Positions 25,569 to 34,709 are shown, counted from the stretch's first letter. The stretch: DNA of 64,000 nt from Clostridia bacterium (GCA_017408985.1 JAFQTO010000064.1:1-64000); one strand, 5' to 3'. Numbers and translations: made by a program. The notes: generated by a model from the letters alone, not told the origin.

Positions 25569-25597
25569 AGTATACCACAGTTGCGGAACAATATCAA
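25569..25597 (-). promoter_or_regulatory. fic promoter
   Basis: On the minus strand TTGATA (25597-25592) and TATACT (25574-25569) are 17 bases apart. The spacer overlaps the first of the three operator-like repeats. Confidence 0.65.
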
Positions 25598-25636
25598 GTC
25601 TTGCGGAATAATATGTAACGCCTAACGGAATAATAC
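25581..25636. repeat. Three direct repeats over the fic promoter, candidate operator
   Basis: TTGCGGAACAATAT (25581), TTGCGGAATAATAT (25601) and TAACGGAATAATAC (25623) share the core CGGAAYAATA. They are spaced by 20 and 22 bases, about two helical turns. The first lies between the -10 and -35 of the fic promoter. Confidence 0.6.
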
Positions 25637-25666
25637 GAGCTGTCGGAGAGATAACGGAGCGGAGTT

Positions 25667-25696
25667 TTGACAGCGGCAGTACTTGTATGATAAAAT
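25667..25696 (+). promoter_or_regulatory. Promoter for the ECF sigma/anti-sigma pair
   Basis: A perfect TTGACA (25667-25672) and TAAAAT (25691-25696) are separated by 18 bases. No second, ECF-like promoter was recognised. Confidence 0.55.
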
Positions 25697-25775
25697 TAAT
25701 TAAACCTCAAAAAAATTTGCATTTTTGGTAAGATTTTTTGTTTTTGACCGTCTTATGAGCAAAGGAGGTGATAGG

Positions 25776-26255
25776 ATGACCGAATTTGAGCAGATTTACA
25801 CCGCCTATTTCCGCGATGTTTTCCTGTATATACGCAGACTTTCGGGCGACGAGCATATTGCCGAGGAGGTTACAAGCGAGACATTCTTCAAGGCGCTTAA
25901 ATCTATCGGCAGTTTCCGCGGTGACTGCGAAATGCGGGTCTGGCTGTGTCAGATAGCCAAAAACTGCTACTCCGACTATTTGAAAAAGAACGGACGATCA
26001 GGCAGCCTTGATGAGCTTAAGGAGGCAGACACGGGCTGCTCGGTGGAGAATACCGTCACCCGACGGGATGAAGCCGCCCGAATACGCAGGGTTCTTCACA
26101 CCCTGCCCGAGCCTTACAAAGAGGTTTTTATGTGGCGGGTGTTCGGTGAGCTGAGTTTTGAGCAGATAGGACAGATATTCGACAAATCGGAAAACTGGGC
26201 CTGCGTCACCTATCACCGCGCAAAAAGCAAAATCAAAGAGAGATTGGAGGCATAG
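25776..26255 (+). CDS. RNA polymerase ECF-type sigma factor
   Basis: A 159-residue sigma-70 family protein with region 2 (FRDVFLYIRRLSGDEHIAEEVTSETFFKAL...VWLCQIAKN) and region 4 (LPEPYKEVFMWRVFGELSFEQIGQIFDKSENWACVTYHRAKSKI). No region 1 or 3 is present, which defines the ECF group. The frame is open further upstream, but AAAGGAGG at 25761-25768 fits the ATG at 25776. The anti-sigma gene starts three bases after its stop. Confidence 0.92.
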   Translation: MTEFEQIYTAYFRDVFLYIRRLSGDEHIAEEVTSETFFKALKSIGSFRGDCEMRVWLCQIAKNCYSDYLKKNGRSGSLDELKEADTGCSVENTVTRRDEAARIRRVLHTLPEPYKEVFMWRVFGELSFEQIGQIFDKSENWACVTYHRAKSKIKERLEA

Positions 26256-26258
26256 AGC

Positions 26259-26939
26259 GTGATAAACGAGTGTAGTATTGTCAGGGATATTCTCCCTCTG
26301 TATCTTGAGGATATGGTCAGCGAGGACACGGCGGCGTTTATAAGACAGCATCTTGAAAGGTGCGAAAGCTGCCGCAAAGAACTTGAGGCGCTGAAATCAG
26401 ACAGCGACATAGCCGATATGACCGATGAGCAAACAGACGAGGACAAGGCGGCTTTGCTGGCGCTGAAAAAGAAGCTCAGGCGCAAGAAGATCACCACCAT
26501 AGCCGTGACCGCTCTGTGCATTATCGCGGCAGCTGCGCTGTGCGTGCAGTTTTATTTCTATATGAATATCAGCGGCAAGCGGCTGGATAATCTTGACAAG
26601 CTTGACGAGGTTCCGCTGAGGATATCGGTATTGCGCAACGATCCGTATCAGACTCCGGGTCCTGTGCCCCAAATAACCCTGACAGCCGAGCAATTGAGGC
26701 AGCTGCAGGAGCTTTTGAGCGAAACGACCTTCAAGCGGAGATTTACTTCTCTCCGCCCCACAGAATTTCGCACCGCCGATTATTACATTACTGCAGACTG
26801 GGACAACGACGGACTTTACGAACGTTTTGTTTCTATATCAGACAACGGGTATATGGCTATCGGCAAAAGCACAATATACCACCGGGCAAAAGACTCCGAT
26901 TTTGCAGCCAAGTTCAGAGCAATAATCGAAAACAAATAA
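26259..26939 (+). CDS. Anti-sigma factor with zinc-finger-like N-terminus and one membrane helix
   Basis: A 226-residue protein. The N-terminal ~45 residues hold the HC2 zinc-binding pattern (C5...H30...C34-x-x-C37: HLERCESC) typical of ZAS anti-sigma factors. A single transmembrane helix follows at about 85-108 and then an external domain of about 115 residues of unknown fold. The start is a GTG with GGAGG 8 bases upstream. Position directly behind the ECF gene supports the pairing: it should hold the sigma factor at the membrane until a signal arrives. Confidence 0.85.
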   Translation: MINECSIVRDILPLYLEDMVSEDTAAFIRQHLERCESCRKELEALKSDSDIADMTDEQTDEDKAALLALKKKLRRKKITTIAVTALCIIAAAALCVQFYFYMNISGKRLDNLDKLDEVPLRISVLRNDPYQTPGPVPQITLTAEQLRQLQELLSETTFKRRFTSLRPTEFRTADYYITADWDNDGLYERFVSISDNGYMAIGKSTIYHRAKDSDFAAKFRAIIENK

Positions 26940-26942
26940 CAT

Positions 26943-26976
26943 AAAAAAGACTGTTCCCGTGGGAACAGTCTTTTTT
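26943..26976. terminator. Bidirectional terminator between the anti-sigma gene and aspS
   Basis: GACTGTTCC and GGAACAGTC around CGTG, flanked by A6 and T6 runs, can terminate on both strands. Confidence 0.9.
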
Positions 26977-26987
26977 ATGTTTTTATC

Positions 26988-28766
26988 TTACTTTTCTTCG
27001 ATATCGGTCTTGATGGACAGTTCGCGGAGCTGCTTATCATCTACAAAGTCGGGGGCATCGGTCATCAGCTCGGATGCGTTCTGCACCTTGGGGAATGCGA
27101 TAACGTCGCGGATGCTCTCGGTGTCTGCCAGATGCATTACGATACGGTCAAGGCCGTATGCCAGACCGCCGTGGGGAGGTGCGCCGTAGCGGAATGCATT
27201 GATGAGGTAGCCGAAGCGGGCCTGTGCTTCTTCTTCGCTGAAGCCGAGGGCCTTGAACATCTGCTTCTGCACATCAGAGCGGTGGATACGGATGGAGCCG
27301 CCGCCCAGCTCGGTGCCGTTGAGGACGATGTCGTAGGCTTTGGCGCGCATATTCTGAGGCTCGGTATCAAACAGATGGATATCCTCGTCCATGGGAGCGG
27401 TGAAGGGATGGTGCTTGGCGTACAGACGGGTGTTGCCCTCGTCGTCCTCGCCGTACTCGAACATGGGGAACTCGGTGACCCACAGCAGCTTGTAGACGCC
27501 TGCGGGGATGAGACCCATCTTCTTGGCCACGTGGCAGCGCAGTGCGCCGACGGCGTTCTGTGCGGTCTCCTCATCCTCGTGTGCAACGCACAGCAGCAGG
27601 TCGCCGGGAACTACCTGAGCCTTGTCCTTGATGGCCTGGATGCTCTCCTCGGTCATAAACTTGGCAAAGGAGCTGCTCTGCTCGCCATTAGATGTAGTCT
27701 TGAGCCATGCCAGGCCCTTGGCCTTGTAGCTCTTGACGAACTCGCCCAGAGCGTCGATCTCCTTGCGGCTCAGCTTGTCGCCGCCGCCCTTGACGTTGAT
27801 GGCCTGAACGCTCTTGGCATTCTCAAACACGGCAAATCCGCACTTTTCGCACTTGTCGGTGAGGTCAACCAGCTCCATATCAAATCTCAGGTCGGGCTTG
27901 TCCGAGCCGTAGCGTGCCATAGCTTCCTTGTAGGTGATGCGCATAAAGGGGGTCTCGATGTCCTTGTTCAGCACTTCCTTGAACAGGCGCTTGATAAAGC
28001 CCTCCTGCATTGCGATGACGTCGTCAACGTCCACGTAGCTCATCTCGAGGTCGATCTGGGTGAACTCGGGCTGACGGTCGTAGCGCAGGTCCTCGTCTCT
28101 GAAGCAGCGGGCGATCTGGAAATAGCGGTCAAAACCGGACAGCATCAGCAGCTGCTTGTACTGCTGGGGGGACTGGGGCAGAGCGTAAAACTTGCCGGGA
28201 TGTACGCGGGAAGGCACAAGATAGTCGCGTGCGCCTTCGGGGGTGGATTTGGTCAAAATAGGGGTCTCTATCTCAAAAAATCCGTTCTCGTCAAAGTAGT
28301 CGCGGGTGATCTTGGCGACACGGTGACGGATGGCGAGAGTCTTCTGCAGAGAGGGACGGCGCAGGTCGAGGTAGCGGTATTTGAGGCGCAGAGCGTCGTT
28401 GACGTTGACGTCGTCGGAGATCTCAAAGGGAGGGGTCTCGGATGCGGAGTACAGCTCAAGCTCCTCGGCAACGATCTCGATCTTGCCGGTGGGGATCTTG
28501 TCGTTGACAGCCGAGCGCATACGGACGGTGCCGGTTACGCGGACGGTGTATTCGGCGCGGAGGGAGAAGGCTTTTTCTGCCAGTTCGTCGTTGACGCTGC
28601 GGTCAAACACGCACTGTACGATACCCTCTCTGTCGCGCACGTCGATGAATATCAGCGCGCCAAGGTCACGGTTGCGGGCTACCCAGCCGCAGACGGACAC
28701 TCTCTTGCCAATATCTCCCTCACGGAGGCTGCCGCAGTATACGCGGGGTGCAGACATATTTTTCAT
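26988..28766 (-). CDS. aspS: Aspartyl-tRNA synthetase
   Basis: A 592-residue class IIb synthetase of the bacterial type. It has an N-terminal OB-fold anticodon-binding domain (residues ~15-110), then motif 2 (FRDEDLRYDRQPEFTQIDLEMSY), a GAD insert and motif 3 (GLAYGLDRIVM). The ATG at 28766 has AAAGGA 10 bases upstream and is one base after the hisS stop; an upstream in-frame ATG at 28799 would lie inside hisS. Whether it is a discriminating or non-discriminating enzyme was not settled here. Confidence 0.96.
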   Translation of the reverse strand: MKNMSAPRVYCGSLREGDIGKRVSVCGWVARNRDLGALIFIDVRDREGIVQCVFDRSVNDELAEKAFSLRAEYTVRVTGTVRMRSAVNDKIPTGKIEIVAEELELYSASETPPFEISDDVNVNDALRLKYRYLDLRRPSLQKTLAIRHRVAKITRDYFDENGFFEIETPILTKSTPEGARDYLVPSRVHPGKFYALPQSPQQYKQLLMLSGFDRYFQIARCFRDEDLRYDRQPEFTQIDLEMSYVDVDDVIAMQEGFIKRLFKEVLNKDIETPFMRITYKEAMARYGSDKPDLRFDMELVDLTDKCEKCGFAVFENAKSVQAINVKGGGDKLSRKEIDALGEFVKSYKAKGLAWLKTTSNGEQSSSFAKFMTEESIQAIKDKAQVVPGDLLLCVAHEDEETAQNAVGALRCHVAKKMGLIPAGVYKLLWVTEFPMFEYGEDDEGNTRLYAKHHPFTAPMDEDIHLFDTEPQNMRAKAYDIVLNGTELGGGSIRIHRSDVQKQMFKALGFSEEEAQARFGYLINAFRYGAPPHGGLAYGLDRIVMHLADTESIRDVIAFPKVQNASELMTDAPDFVDDKQLRELSIKTDIEEK

Positions 28767-28767
28767 A

Positions 28768-30039
28768 TCAGTTCTGTCCTTTCTTAACTGCCGAAGCAAT
28801 ATCGTCAGCCTCCAGAGCGATCTCTGTCTGCTCTTTGAGGCGCATATTCTTGAGGATGGCGCGGTTTGCCTGAACTTCGCTTTCGCCCAGCACGATGGTG
28901 TACTTTGCGCCTATTCGGTCGGCGTTCTTCATCTGCGCTTTAAGTCCGCGGGCGCAAAGATCGGTCTCAACCGAAACACCCTTGTCGCGCAACTCAGCGG
29001 CAAGTCTCAGCGCTGCCAGCGCGCCGCAGGGATCAGCCGATGCAACGAACACGTCGCAGGTGGGGGCGTCGGGGAATACAAAGCCCGATGCGTCTGCCGC
29101 AAGCAGAAGGCGCTCAAGGCCGCAGCCGAAGCCCACCGCAGGGGTGGCGGCGCCGCCCAACTGCTCGATAAGGCCGTCGTATCTGCCGCCGCCGCAGACC
29201 GTACCCTGCGCGCCGATGCCCGAGAACACGAACTCGAACACCGTCTTGGTGTAGTAGTCGAGGCCGCGCACAATAGAGGTGTCCACCTCATACTCGATGC
29301 CCATCTGGGTGAGGGAGGTCTTGAGTCCCTCAAAGTGGCTTGCGCAATCCTCGCAGAGGAAGTCTACTGCGCGGGGTGCGTCCTCGGCTATTGCCGAACA
29401 GACGGGGCTCTTGCAATCCAAAATACGCATGGGATTCTTGTCAAGTCGGCTGAGGCAGGTCTCGCAGAGCTCCTGTTTTTTGCCCTCAAAATACTCGTGG
29501 AGCGCCTTGTGGTAGGCGGGACGGCAATGGGGGCAGCCGATGGAGTTGATACGCAGTTTGGTGGAGATGCCCAGCTTTTTGATAAAGGTGCTTGCCAGCG
29601 CGATGACCTCGGCATCGGCTGTGTAGGTTGCGGCGCCGAAGCACTCGATACCGAACTGGTGATGCTCACGGAGTCTGCCTGCCTGAGGCTTCTCGTATCT
29701 GAAGTTGGGGACTATGTAATAGGCTTTGTAGGGTGCGCCGTTCTGTGCCTCGCCGTTCTCGATATAGGAGCGCACGGTGGAGGCGGTACCTTCGGGTCTC
29801 AGGGTGATGCTTCTGCCGCCCTTGTCCTCAAAGGTGTACATCTCCTTCTGCACAACGTCGGTGGTGTCGCCTACACCGCGGATAAACAGCTCGGTATGCT
29901 CAAACACGGGGAAACGTGTTTCGCGGTAGCCGAACAGGCGGGCAGTATCACGAAGGAGATTTTCGGCATAGTGCCAGCGGTAAACGTCCGACACGGTAAC
30001 GTCTGCCGTGCCCTTTGGTCTCTGGATCTTCTGACTCAT
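28768..30039 (-). CDS. hisS: Histidyl-tRNA synthetase
   Basis: A 423-residue class IIa synthetase charging tRNA-His. It shows motif 1 (RFPVFEHTELFIRGVG), motif 2 (RPEGTASTVRSYI, FRYEKPQAGRLREHHQFG), the HisA block (VRGLDYYTKTVFEF) and the C-terminal anticodon-binding domain. Its ATG overlaps the upstream gene's stop by ATGA, and aspS follows after one base. The hisS-aspS pair is a common Firmicutes arrangement. Confidence 0.97.
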   Translation of the reverse strand: MSQKIQRPKGTADVTVSDVYRWHYAENLLRDTARLFGYRETRFPVFEHTELFIRGVGDTTDVVQKEMYTFEDKGGRSITLRPEGTASTVRSYIENGEAQNGAPYKAYYIVPNFRYEKPQAGRLREHHQFGIECFGAATYTADAEVIALASTFIKKLGISTKLRINSIGCPHCRPAYHKALHEYFEGKKQELCETCLSRLDKNPMRILDCKSPVCSAIAEDAPRAVDFLCEDCASHFEGLKTSLTQMGIEYEVDTSIVRGLDYYTKTVFEFVFSGIGAQGTVCGGGRYDGLIEQLGGAATPAVGFGCGLERLLLAADASGFVFPDAPTCDVFVASADPCGALAALRLAAELRDKGVSVETDLCARGLKAQMKNADRIGAKYTIVLGESEVQANRAILKNMRLKEQTEIALEADDIASAVKKGQN

Positions 30040-30455
30040 TTCTTCTTTCCGTCCTTGAATATAGGATTGACTATCTCGCGCCAGTCAAGGTCGCCCTGAT
30101 CGAGGGCGCGCACCAGAACTTCGGCGGAGGCAAGGTTTGTGGCTACGGGGATGGTATTAATATCGCAGTTGCGAATGATCTCGTTGTGATGGGGGGTCTG
30201 GGTATAATCGACCATAGGGTCGCGGAGCATAATAACCAGATCGATCTCGTTATAGGCACAGCGGGCAGATATCTGCTCCTCGCCGCCTATGCCGGGCAGC
30301 AGGCACTGTACGTCCAGACCCGTGGCGTCGGCTACCATTTTGCCCGTGGTGCGGGTGGCAAATATATTATGCTTTGCCAATATTCCGCAATAGGCGATGC
30401 AGAACTGGATCATAAGCTCTTTTTTGGTGTTTTCGGCAATAATAGCTACGTTCAT
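30036..30455 (-). CDS. Methylglyoxal synthase-like protein with altered active site
   Basis: A 139-residue MGS-fold protein. True MgsA turns dihydroxyacetone phosphate into methylglyoxal. The fold and several phosphate contacts are kept (K12, T34/T36/T37, H89). Residues known as catalytic in E. coli differ: His19-Asp20 is E8-N9, Asp71 is E59, Asp101 is E92, and Ser65 is P54. The start is taken at the ATG with AAGGAGG upstream; longer frames run into minD. It lies between minD and hisS. Activity is doubtful, and a sensing or structural role is possible. Confidence 0.8.
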   Translation of the reverse strand: MNVAIIAENTKKELMIQFCIAYCGILAKHNIFATRTTGKMVADATGLDVQCLLPGIGGEEQISARCAYNEIDLVIMLRDPMVDYTQTPHHNEIIRNCDINTIPVATNLASAEVLVRALDQGDLDWREIVNPIFKDGKKK

Positions 30456-30474
30456 CCGATAAAGTCCTCCTTCT

Positions 30475-31227
30475 TCAGAAACGTCCGGGAACAAGCTCCA
30501 AGAGACGGATCTTCTCTCCTTTTAATCTTCCTGCTATATTAAAATATGCCTGCCATGCAGGGCTTTTTTTCTCGAATGCAAGCAGTTTGCCGCTGTTGCC
30601 GCAGGCTATGACGCCCTTATCCTCGGGCACTATGCCCACAAGACCCAGTCCTGCCTGATCCATAGCGGCGTCGATATTGACCGCCTCGCCGCGGTTTATC
30701 ATATTGCTGCGTACACGGTTGACGGCTATCTTGACGTTCTCCTGTCCCTGCTCGCGCATAAGTATACCCATCTTCTGCCCGCCGCGAAGGGAGGTATGGT
30801 CGGGCGTGGACACCACAACGGCGCGGTCAGCACAGATGCAGAAATCCAGCACGTTATCCGACATTCCCGCAGGGCAGTCGATGACGGTATATGTAAAATG
30901 CTCCCTCGCCCGCTGAACGAGCGCCTTGATCTGCCCGCATTCAAAGACACGGGGACTTGCGGGTGCTGTGAGCAGGCGCAGGTTCCTGACTACGGGGTGT
31001 TTAACCGCGGCTTCCTTGAGGCTTGCGTTGCCCTCGATAACGTCGGCGTAGCTGAAGAGCACACGGTTGGTCATACCCAGGATAAGGTCTAAACTGCGGA
31101 GTCCTGCGTCGGTATCAATAAGCAGCACCTTTTCGCCGCGGGCGCACAAGGCTACCGCGATATTGGCGCAGAAGGAGCTTTTACCCGTTCCGCCCTTGCC
31201 CGATGCAACTGCTATGACTGTGCCCAC
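30475..31227 (-). CDS. minD: MinD-like ParA/MinD ATPase
   Basis: A 250-residue deviant Walker ATPase (VASGKGGTGKSSF, DTDAGLRSLD, VIDCPAGM). These are the MinD features used in placing the division site at midcell with MinC. The C-terminus (RLKGEKIRLLELV) is basic and hydrophobic but is not an obvious canonical membrane-targeting helix. The start is chosen as the GTG with AAAGGA 10 bases upstream; another GTG 9 bases earlier is too close to that site. minC and minE are absent nearby. FlhG-like identity is less likely, as no flagellar genes are present. Confidence 0.82.
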   Translation of the reverse strand: MGTVIAVASGKGGTGKSSFCANIAVALCARGEKVLLIDTDAGLRSLDLILGMTNRVLFSYADVIEGNASLKEAAVKHPVVRNLRLLTAPASPRVFECGQIKALVQRAREHFTYTVIDCPAGMSDNVLDFCICADRAVVVSTPDHTSLRGGQKMGILMREQGQENVKIAVNRVRSNMINRGEAVNIDAAMDQAGLGLVGIVPEDKGVIACGNSGKLLAFEKKSPAWQAYFNIAGRLKGEKIRLLELVPGRF

Positions 31228-31259
31228 AAGATTCACTTCCTTTGTATTGGTAATATAAT

Positions 31260-31288
31260 ATTATACATCACTATCCGCCGTTTCACAA
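31260..31288 (-). promoter_or_regulatory. Promoter of the minD-mgsA-like-hisS-aspS operon
   Basis: On the minus strand TTGTGA (31288-31283) and TATAAT (31265-31260) are 17 bases apart, just past the mrdA stop. Confidence 0.7.
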
Positions 31289-31308
31289 TAGGATGAACGA
31301 AATATTAT

Positions 31309-33351
31309 CTACTCATTTGCCGTAAGACCGAAGTAATAGTTATAAATATCTATACACACGGGTGCCACGCTGCCGCCCGAGCCTGCGTACTCGCCCACCA
31401 CGCACACCACTATCTCGGGGGCGTCGTAGGGAGCAAAGGATACGAACACACCGTGAGCCGATCTGCCTTCTTTGGTCTGTGCCGAACCGGTTTTTCCGCC
31501 CACGTCTATGGGGAAGTTGCGGAATACCGACGATGCGGTACCGTCCTCGGTAACGACCCCTCGCATACCCTCTTTGATGGCTTTGACCGTCCTTGCGGAA
31601 ATATCAAGGCTCTGCGAGCTTATCTTTTCGCTCCGAATGATCTCGGTGCCGTCGTTGTTGGTTATGGCTTTGATGATGTGCGGGGTATACTTTGTGCCGC
31701 CGTTGACAACCGTGGCAACGTATGAAGCGATCTGCAGGGGTGTGAACTGCTGTTCGGTCTGACCGATAGCCGCCTGAATGGTCTCACTTTCCTGCCACAC
31801 TCCGCCGCCGTTTTGTTTGCGGCTTTCGGGGCCTGCAAGGTTGCCCGCTTCCTCGCCGCCTATCTCGATACCCGTTTTCTGACCCAGACCGACGGCGGTG
31901 GCGTATTTGTTGAGTATCTCGATGCCCATTACTCTGCCCACTTCAAAGAAGAAGTAGTTGCAGGAATACTTGAGCGCCTCGCTGACGTTGATGTCCCCGT
32001 GGCTTCTGCCGTAGTCGTTGTAGTACCAGCAGGCGGGGGTATAGGAGGGTGCGTAGTACGTATACACGCCCGTGGTGTGCATCTTTTCTTCGGGGGTGAT
32101 TATCCCCTCTTCCATCGCCGCAAGGGCGGTGACCATCTTGAAGGTGGAGCCCGGGGGATAGGTGCCCGCTATGGTGCGGTTGAAAAACGGCTTGAGGGAG
32201 TTTGCCAGATTTTCGTTATAGTCGGCACCGTAGGTAGCAAGATTATAGGTGGGGTAGCTTGCCATCGCCAATATCTCACCGGTTTTGGCTGACAGAACCA
32301 CCACCGCGCCGCCTTCGGCATCCAGACCGCGGTCGCCGTTGGCGCCGTTTCTGATGCTCTCCATAGTTTCTGCAAGTGACTGCTCCGCCACCTCCTGCAG
32401 ACCTAAGTCTATGGTCAGCACTACGTTGTTGCCCGGCTGTGGGTCTTCCAGCATATATTCGTCCACAAGCTGACCCGTCTGCTTATCGACCTCCACGTTC
32501 TTTTTGCCGTCAATGCCGCGAAGCTCACTCTCAAAGGCTTTTTCTATACCCATTTTGCCGATGCTGTCGGTAAGGCGGTAACCGCTTGACTTGAGCTCGG
32601 CGTATTCGCTTGAGGATATGGCTGCCACCCTGCCCAGAATATGCGCGGCACAGGTGGTAAAATACTCCCTGCGCGCGCCCACCGCCACGGTGACGCCCGG
32701 CAGGCTGTTCGACAGCGCCGACACCTCCACCACCGTATCTATATCCACGTCGGTGGCTATGGTGACGGGGGAATTGTAGGCGGAGAACTCGCACTGCTCC
32801 AGATAGTAGCGCACGCCGATGATGATGCGCTTTTCGCGGCCGGTCAGCTCCTCTGCCACATTGTACCGCTCGCACAGCAGGGTGAACAGACGGGTGGCGC
32901 TTACATCTTCGTCCCAGCCGCGTTCAGAAATAAACTTCATAAGCTTTTTGCCCGAGCCGCTTTTCCTGTCGGCATAGGTATAGCCGTATGGAACCTCCTC
33001 CGTTATGGGAAGCTCGTCGCTCCACTCAAAGCCGCCCTCGGACAGCATAGTGCAAAGGGCAAGGATGACATCGTTCTGATTGGTCTTGTCCCACTCGTAA
33101 TAGTCAAAGGTTATATTATAGCAGGCGACGTCGGATACAAGTACGTTGCCGTTGCGGTCCTGTATCTCACCTCGGGATGCCGTTTCCTTGTAGGTGCGCA
33201 CGCTTCTGTTCTGCACCTGCCGCACGGCCTCTTCATGCTCTACCAGCTGTATATCCGCCATACGGGTGACCATTATCACCACGACGCACAGCATCATCAG
33301 GCAGAGAACGACTATTTTGCGGGTATATTTGCCGCTGCCTACGTTATTCAC
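31309..33351 (-). CDS. mrdA: Penicillin-binding protein 2 (class B transpeptidase of the elongasome)
   Basis: A 680-residue class B PBP: a short cytosolic start, one transmembrane helix (about 12-32), a pedestal domain and a transpeptidase domain. The active-site serine is S402 in STFK, followed by SCN and KTG (GGKTGSAQ). It cross-links side-wall peptidoglycan. The start is a GTG overlapping the mreD stop (GTGA), inside the mreD ribosome context; the upstream open frame runs through mreD and has no membrane-protein character. mreC-mreD-mrdA order is classic. Confidence 0.94.
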   Translation of the reverse strand: MNNVGSGKYTRKIVVLCLMMLCVVVIMVTRMADIQLVEHEEAVRQVQNRSVRTYKETASRGEIQDRNGNVLVSDVACYNITFDYYEWDKTNQNDVILALCTMLSEGGFEWSDELPITEEVPYGYTYADRKSGSGKKLMKFISERGWDEDVSATRLFTLLCERYNVAEELTGREKRIIIGVRYYLEQCEFSAYNSPVTIATDVDIDTVVEVSALSNSLPGVTVAVGARREYFTTCAAHILGRVAAISSSEYAELKSSGYRLTDSIGKMGIEKAFESELRGIDGKKNVEVDKQTGQLVDEYMLEDPQPGNNVVLTIDLGLQEVAEQSLAETMESIRNGANGDRGLDAEGGAVVVLSAKTGEILAMASYPTYNLATYGADYNENLANSLKPFFNRTIAGTYPPGSTFKMVTALAAMEEGIITPEEKMHTTGVYTYYAPSYTPACWYYNDYGRSHGDINVSEALKYSCNYFFFEVGRVMGIEILNKYATAVGLGQKTGIEIGGEEAGNLAGPESRKQNGGGVWQESETIQAAIGQTEQQFTPLQIASYVATVVNGGTKYTPHIIKAITNNDGTEIIRSEKISSQSLDISARTVKAIKEGMRGVVTEDGTASSVFRNFPIDVGGKTGSAQTKEGRSAHGVFVSFAPYDAPEIVVCVVGEYAGSGGSVAPVCIDIYNYYFGLTANE

Positions 33352-33866
33352 TGCTCTTCCTCCCCAAAAAACCTGTGCAGCCAACGGATCGCAAAGCAGA
33401 CCGCCGCACCTGCGGGCACAGACAGAATGAGACTGCCCAGCAAAGTGAGCATTCCCGCGCCTGCGCTGAGACTGTATACCAGCTTGTAATAGAACACGTA
33501 CTTGCAGGCTTCGGCAATGATGATGCACAAAGCGCCTGCCATAATGGGAAGCAGGACGTTGCGGCGAAAATATTTGTCAAACAGCCAGCCCAGCACGACA
33601 CCCGTAAGGGACAGGTACAGGCAGGCAAGTCCTTCAATGGTGATGCCGTGGACGGCAAGCAGCAGTCCCGAAAAAAATCCTACAGACCCCGCAAGATACG
33701 GCCCCTCGTACAGAGCCAGAGCGGTGACCAGAAACGGCAGAAAATCGGCTCGGGCACTCCACAGAGTCAGCGAGGGGGTACGGGAGCTTTGCAGCACCAA
33801 TAAGACTACGGCAGCAACGCCGTAGACCAGCCATTTGAGTACCGATTTGCGCTTAAAAAATGACAA
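33348..33866 (-). CDS. mreD: Rod shape-determining protein MreD
   Basis: A 172-residue integral membrane protein with five or six helices and a basic start (SFFKRKSVLKWLVYG). Sequence similarity in this family is low; identity rests on size, topology and position between mreC and mrdA. The start is a TTG six bases after the mreC stop, with GGAG about 11 bases before it. Confidence 0.88.
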   Translation of the reverse strand: MSFFKRKSVLKWLVYGVAAVVLLVLQSSRTPSLTLWSARADFLPFLVTALALYEGPYLAGSVGFFSGLLLAVHGITIEGLACLYLSLTGVVLGWLFDKYFRRNVLLPIMAGALCIIIAEACKYVFYYKLVYSLSAGAGMLTLLGSLILSVPAGAAVCFAIRWLHRFFGEEEQ

Positions 33867-33872
33867 CTGTGT

Positions 33873-34709
33873 TCACTCCGTGATCTCAAAATCCTTGACG
33901 ACGAATACCGTGTGCAGCTTATCTATATCCACAGCAGGCTCGATGATCGCATAGCTGGATATACCGTGCTCCTCACGCCTGACCTCCTTGACGGTGCCGA
34001 CTATGACACCCTTGGGAAACTGCTCGGTTTTTCCGCTGGTCTCTATTATATCGCCCACCTGCACGTCGGCGGTGTTCTTGAGGTAGGGCATCTTGACACA
34101 TCCGTCGGATGCCAGCACGAAATCACCCTCCACCACCACAGCCTCACGGGTGCGCGAGACTATGCAGGCAAGCTTGGTCTCGATATTGATAAGGGTGATG
34201 ACCTCGGCAGAGCGCAGAGACACCGAGCTTATATAGCCAACGAACCCCGCGTCGGTCATAACGCAGTCGCCCGTTTCGATGCCGTCAAGGCTGCCGCGGT
34301 TTATGGTAAAGGTGCTTGTGTAGCCGTTTGTAACGGTGGATACCACCGAGCACATCTCAAACTCAAAATCGCTCCGCCGCTGTTTGAGCCCCGCAAGGCG
34401 CCTCAGTTCCTCGTTTTCGCTGACGGCGGCGTAGAATTCCGACTCTAATTTTTCGTACTCAGATATCCGCGCAAGCAGGCGGGCATTTTCGCGCTCAAGG
34501 TCGTCATAGCCCTTAAAATAAGCAAAAAAGCCTCCTATCCCGTCGCCTACCCAGCTGACGCCCTTTTCCAGAGGCGTAACTATAGCGCCCATCAGGTTGG
34601 TTATAGGCGTGGGTGACGGGGACACGAAGGCGTATATCATTATTCCAACAGACAGTATGGCAAGAATGAAGCCGAACACAAAAATTTTTGACTTGAAAAG
34701 CTTACGCAT
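33873..34709 (-). CDS. mreC: Rod shape-determining protein MreC
   Basis: A 278-residue bitopic protein: basic start, transmembrane helix at about 9-29, coiled coil at about 68-105 (DDLERENARLLARISEYEKLESEF), and two beta-barrel domains. The conserved motifs INRGSLDGIETGDCVMT and VQVGDIIETSG...FPKGVIVG are visible. MreC links MreB filaments to PBP2 and RodA. Its ATG lies inside the end of maf (8-base overlap). Confidence 0.95.
   Translation of the reverse strand: MRKLFKSKIFVFGFILAILSVGIMIYAFVSPSPTPITNLMGAIVTPLEKGVSWVGDGIGGFFAYFKGYDDLERENARLLARISEYEKLESEFYAAVSENEELRRLAGLKQRRSDFEFEMCSVVSTVTNGYTSTFTINRGSLDGIETGDCVMTDAGFVGYISSVSLRSAEVITLINIETKLACIVSRTREAVVVEGDFVLASDGCVKMPYLKNTADVQVGDIIETSGKTEQFPKGVIVGTVKEVRREEHGISSYAIIEPAVDIDKLHTVFVVKDFEITE

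Noticed and set aside
27132-28787. Plus-strand open frame of 551 codons opposite aspS
   Set aside because: It is a shadow of aspS on the other strand with no ribosome site or recognisable domain.
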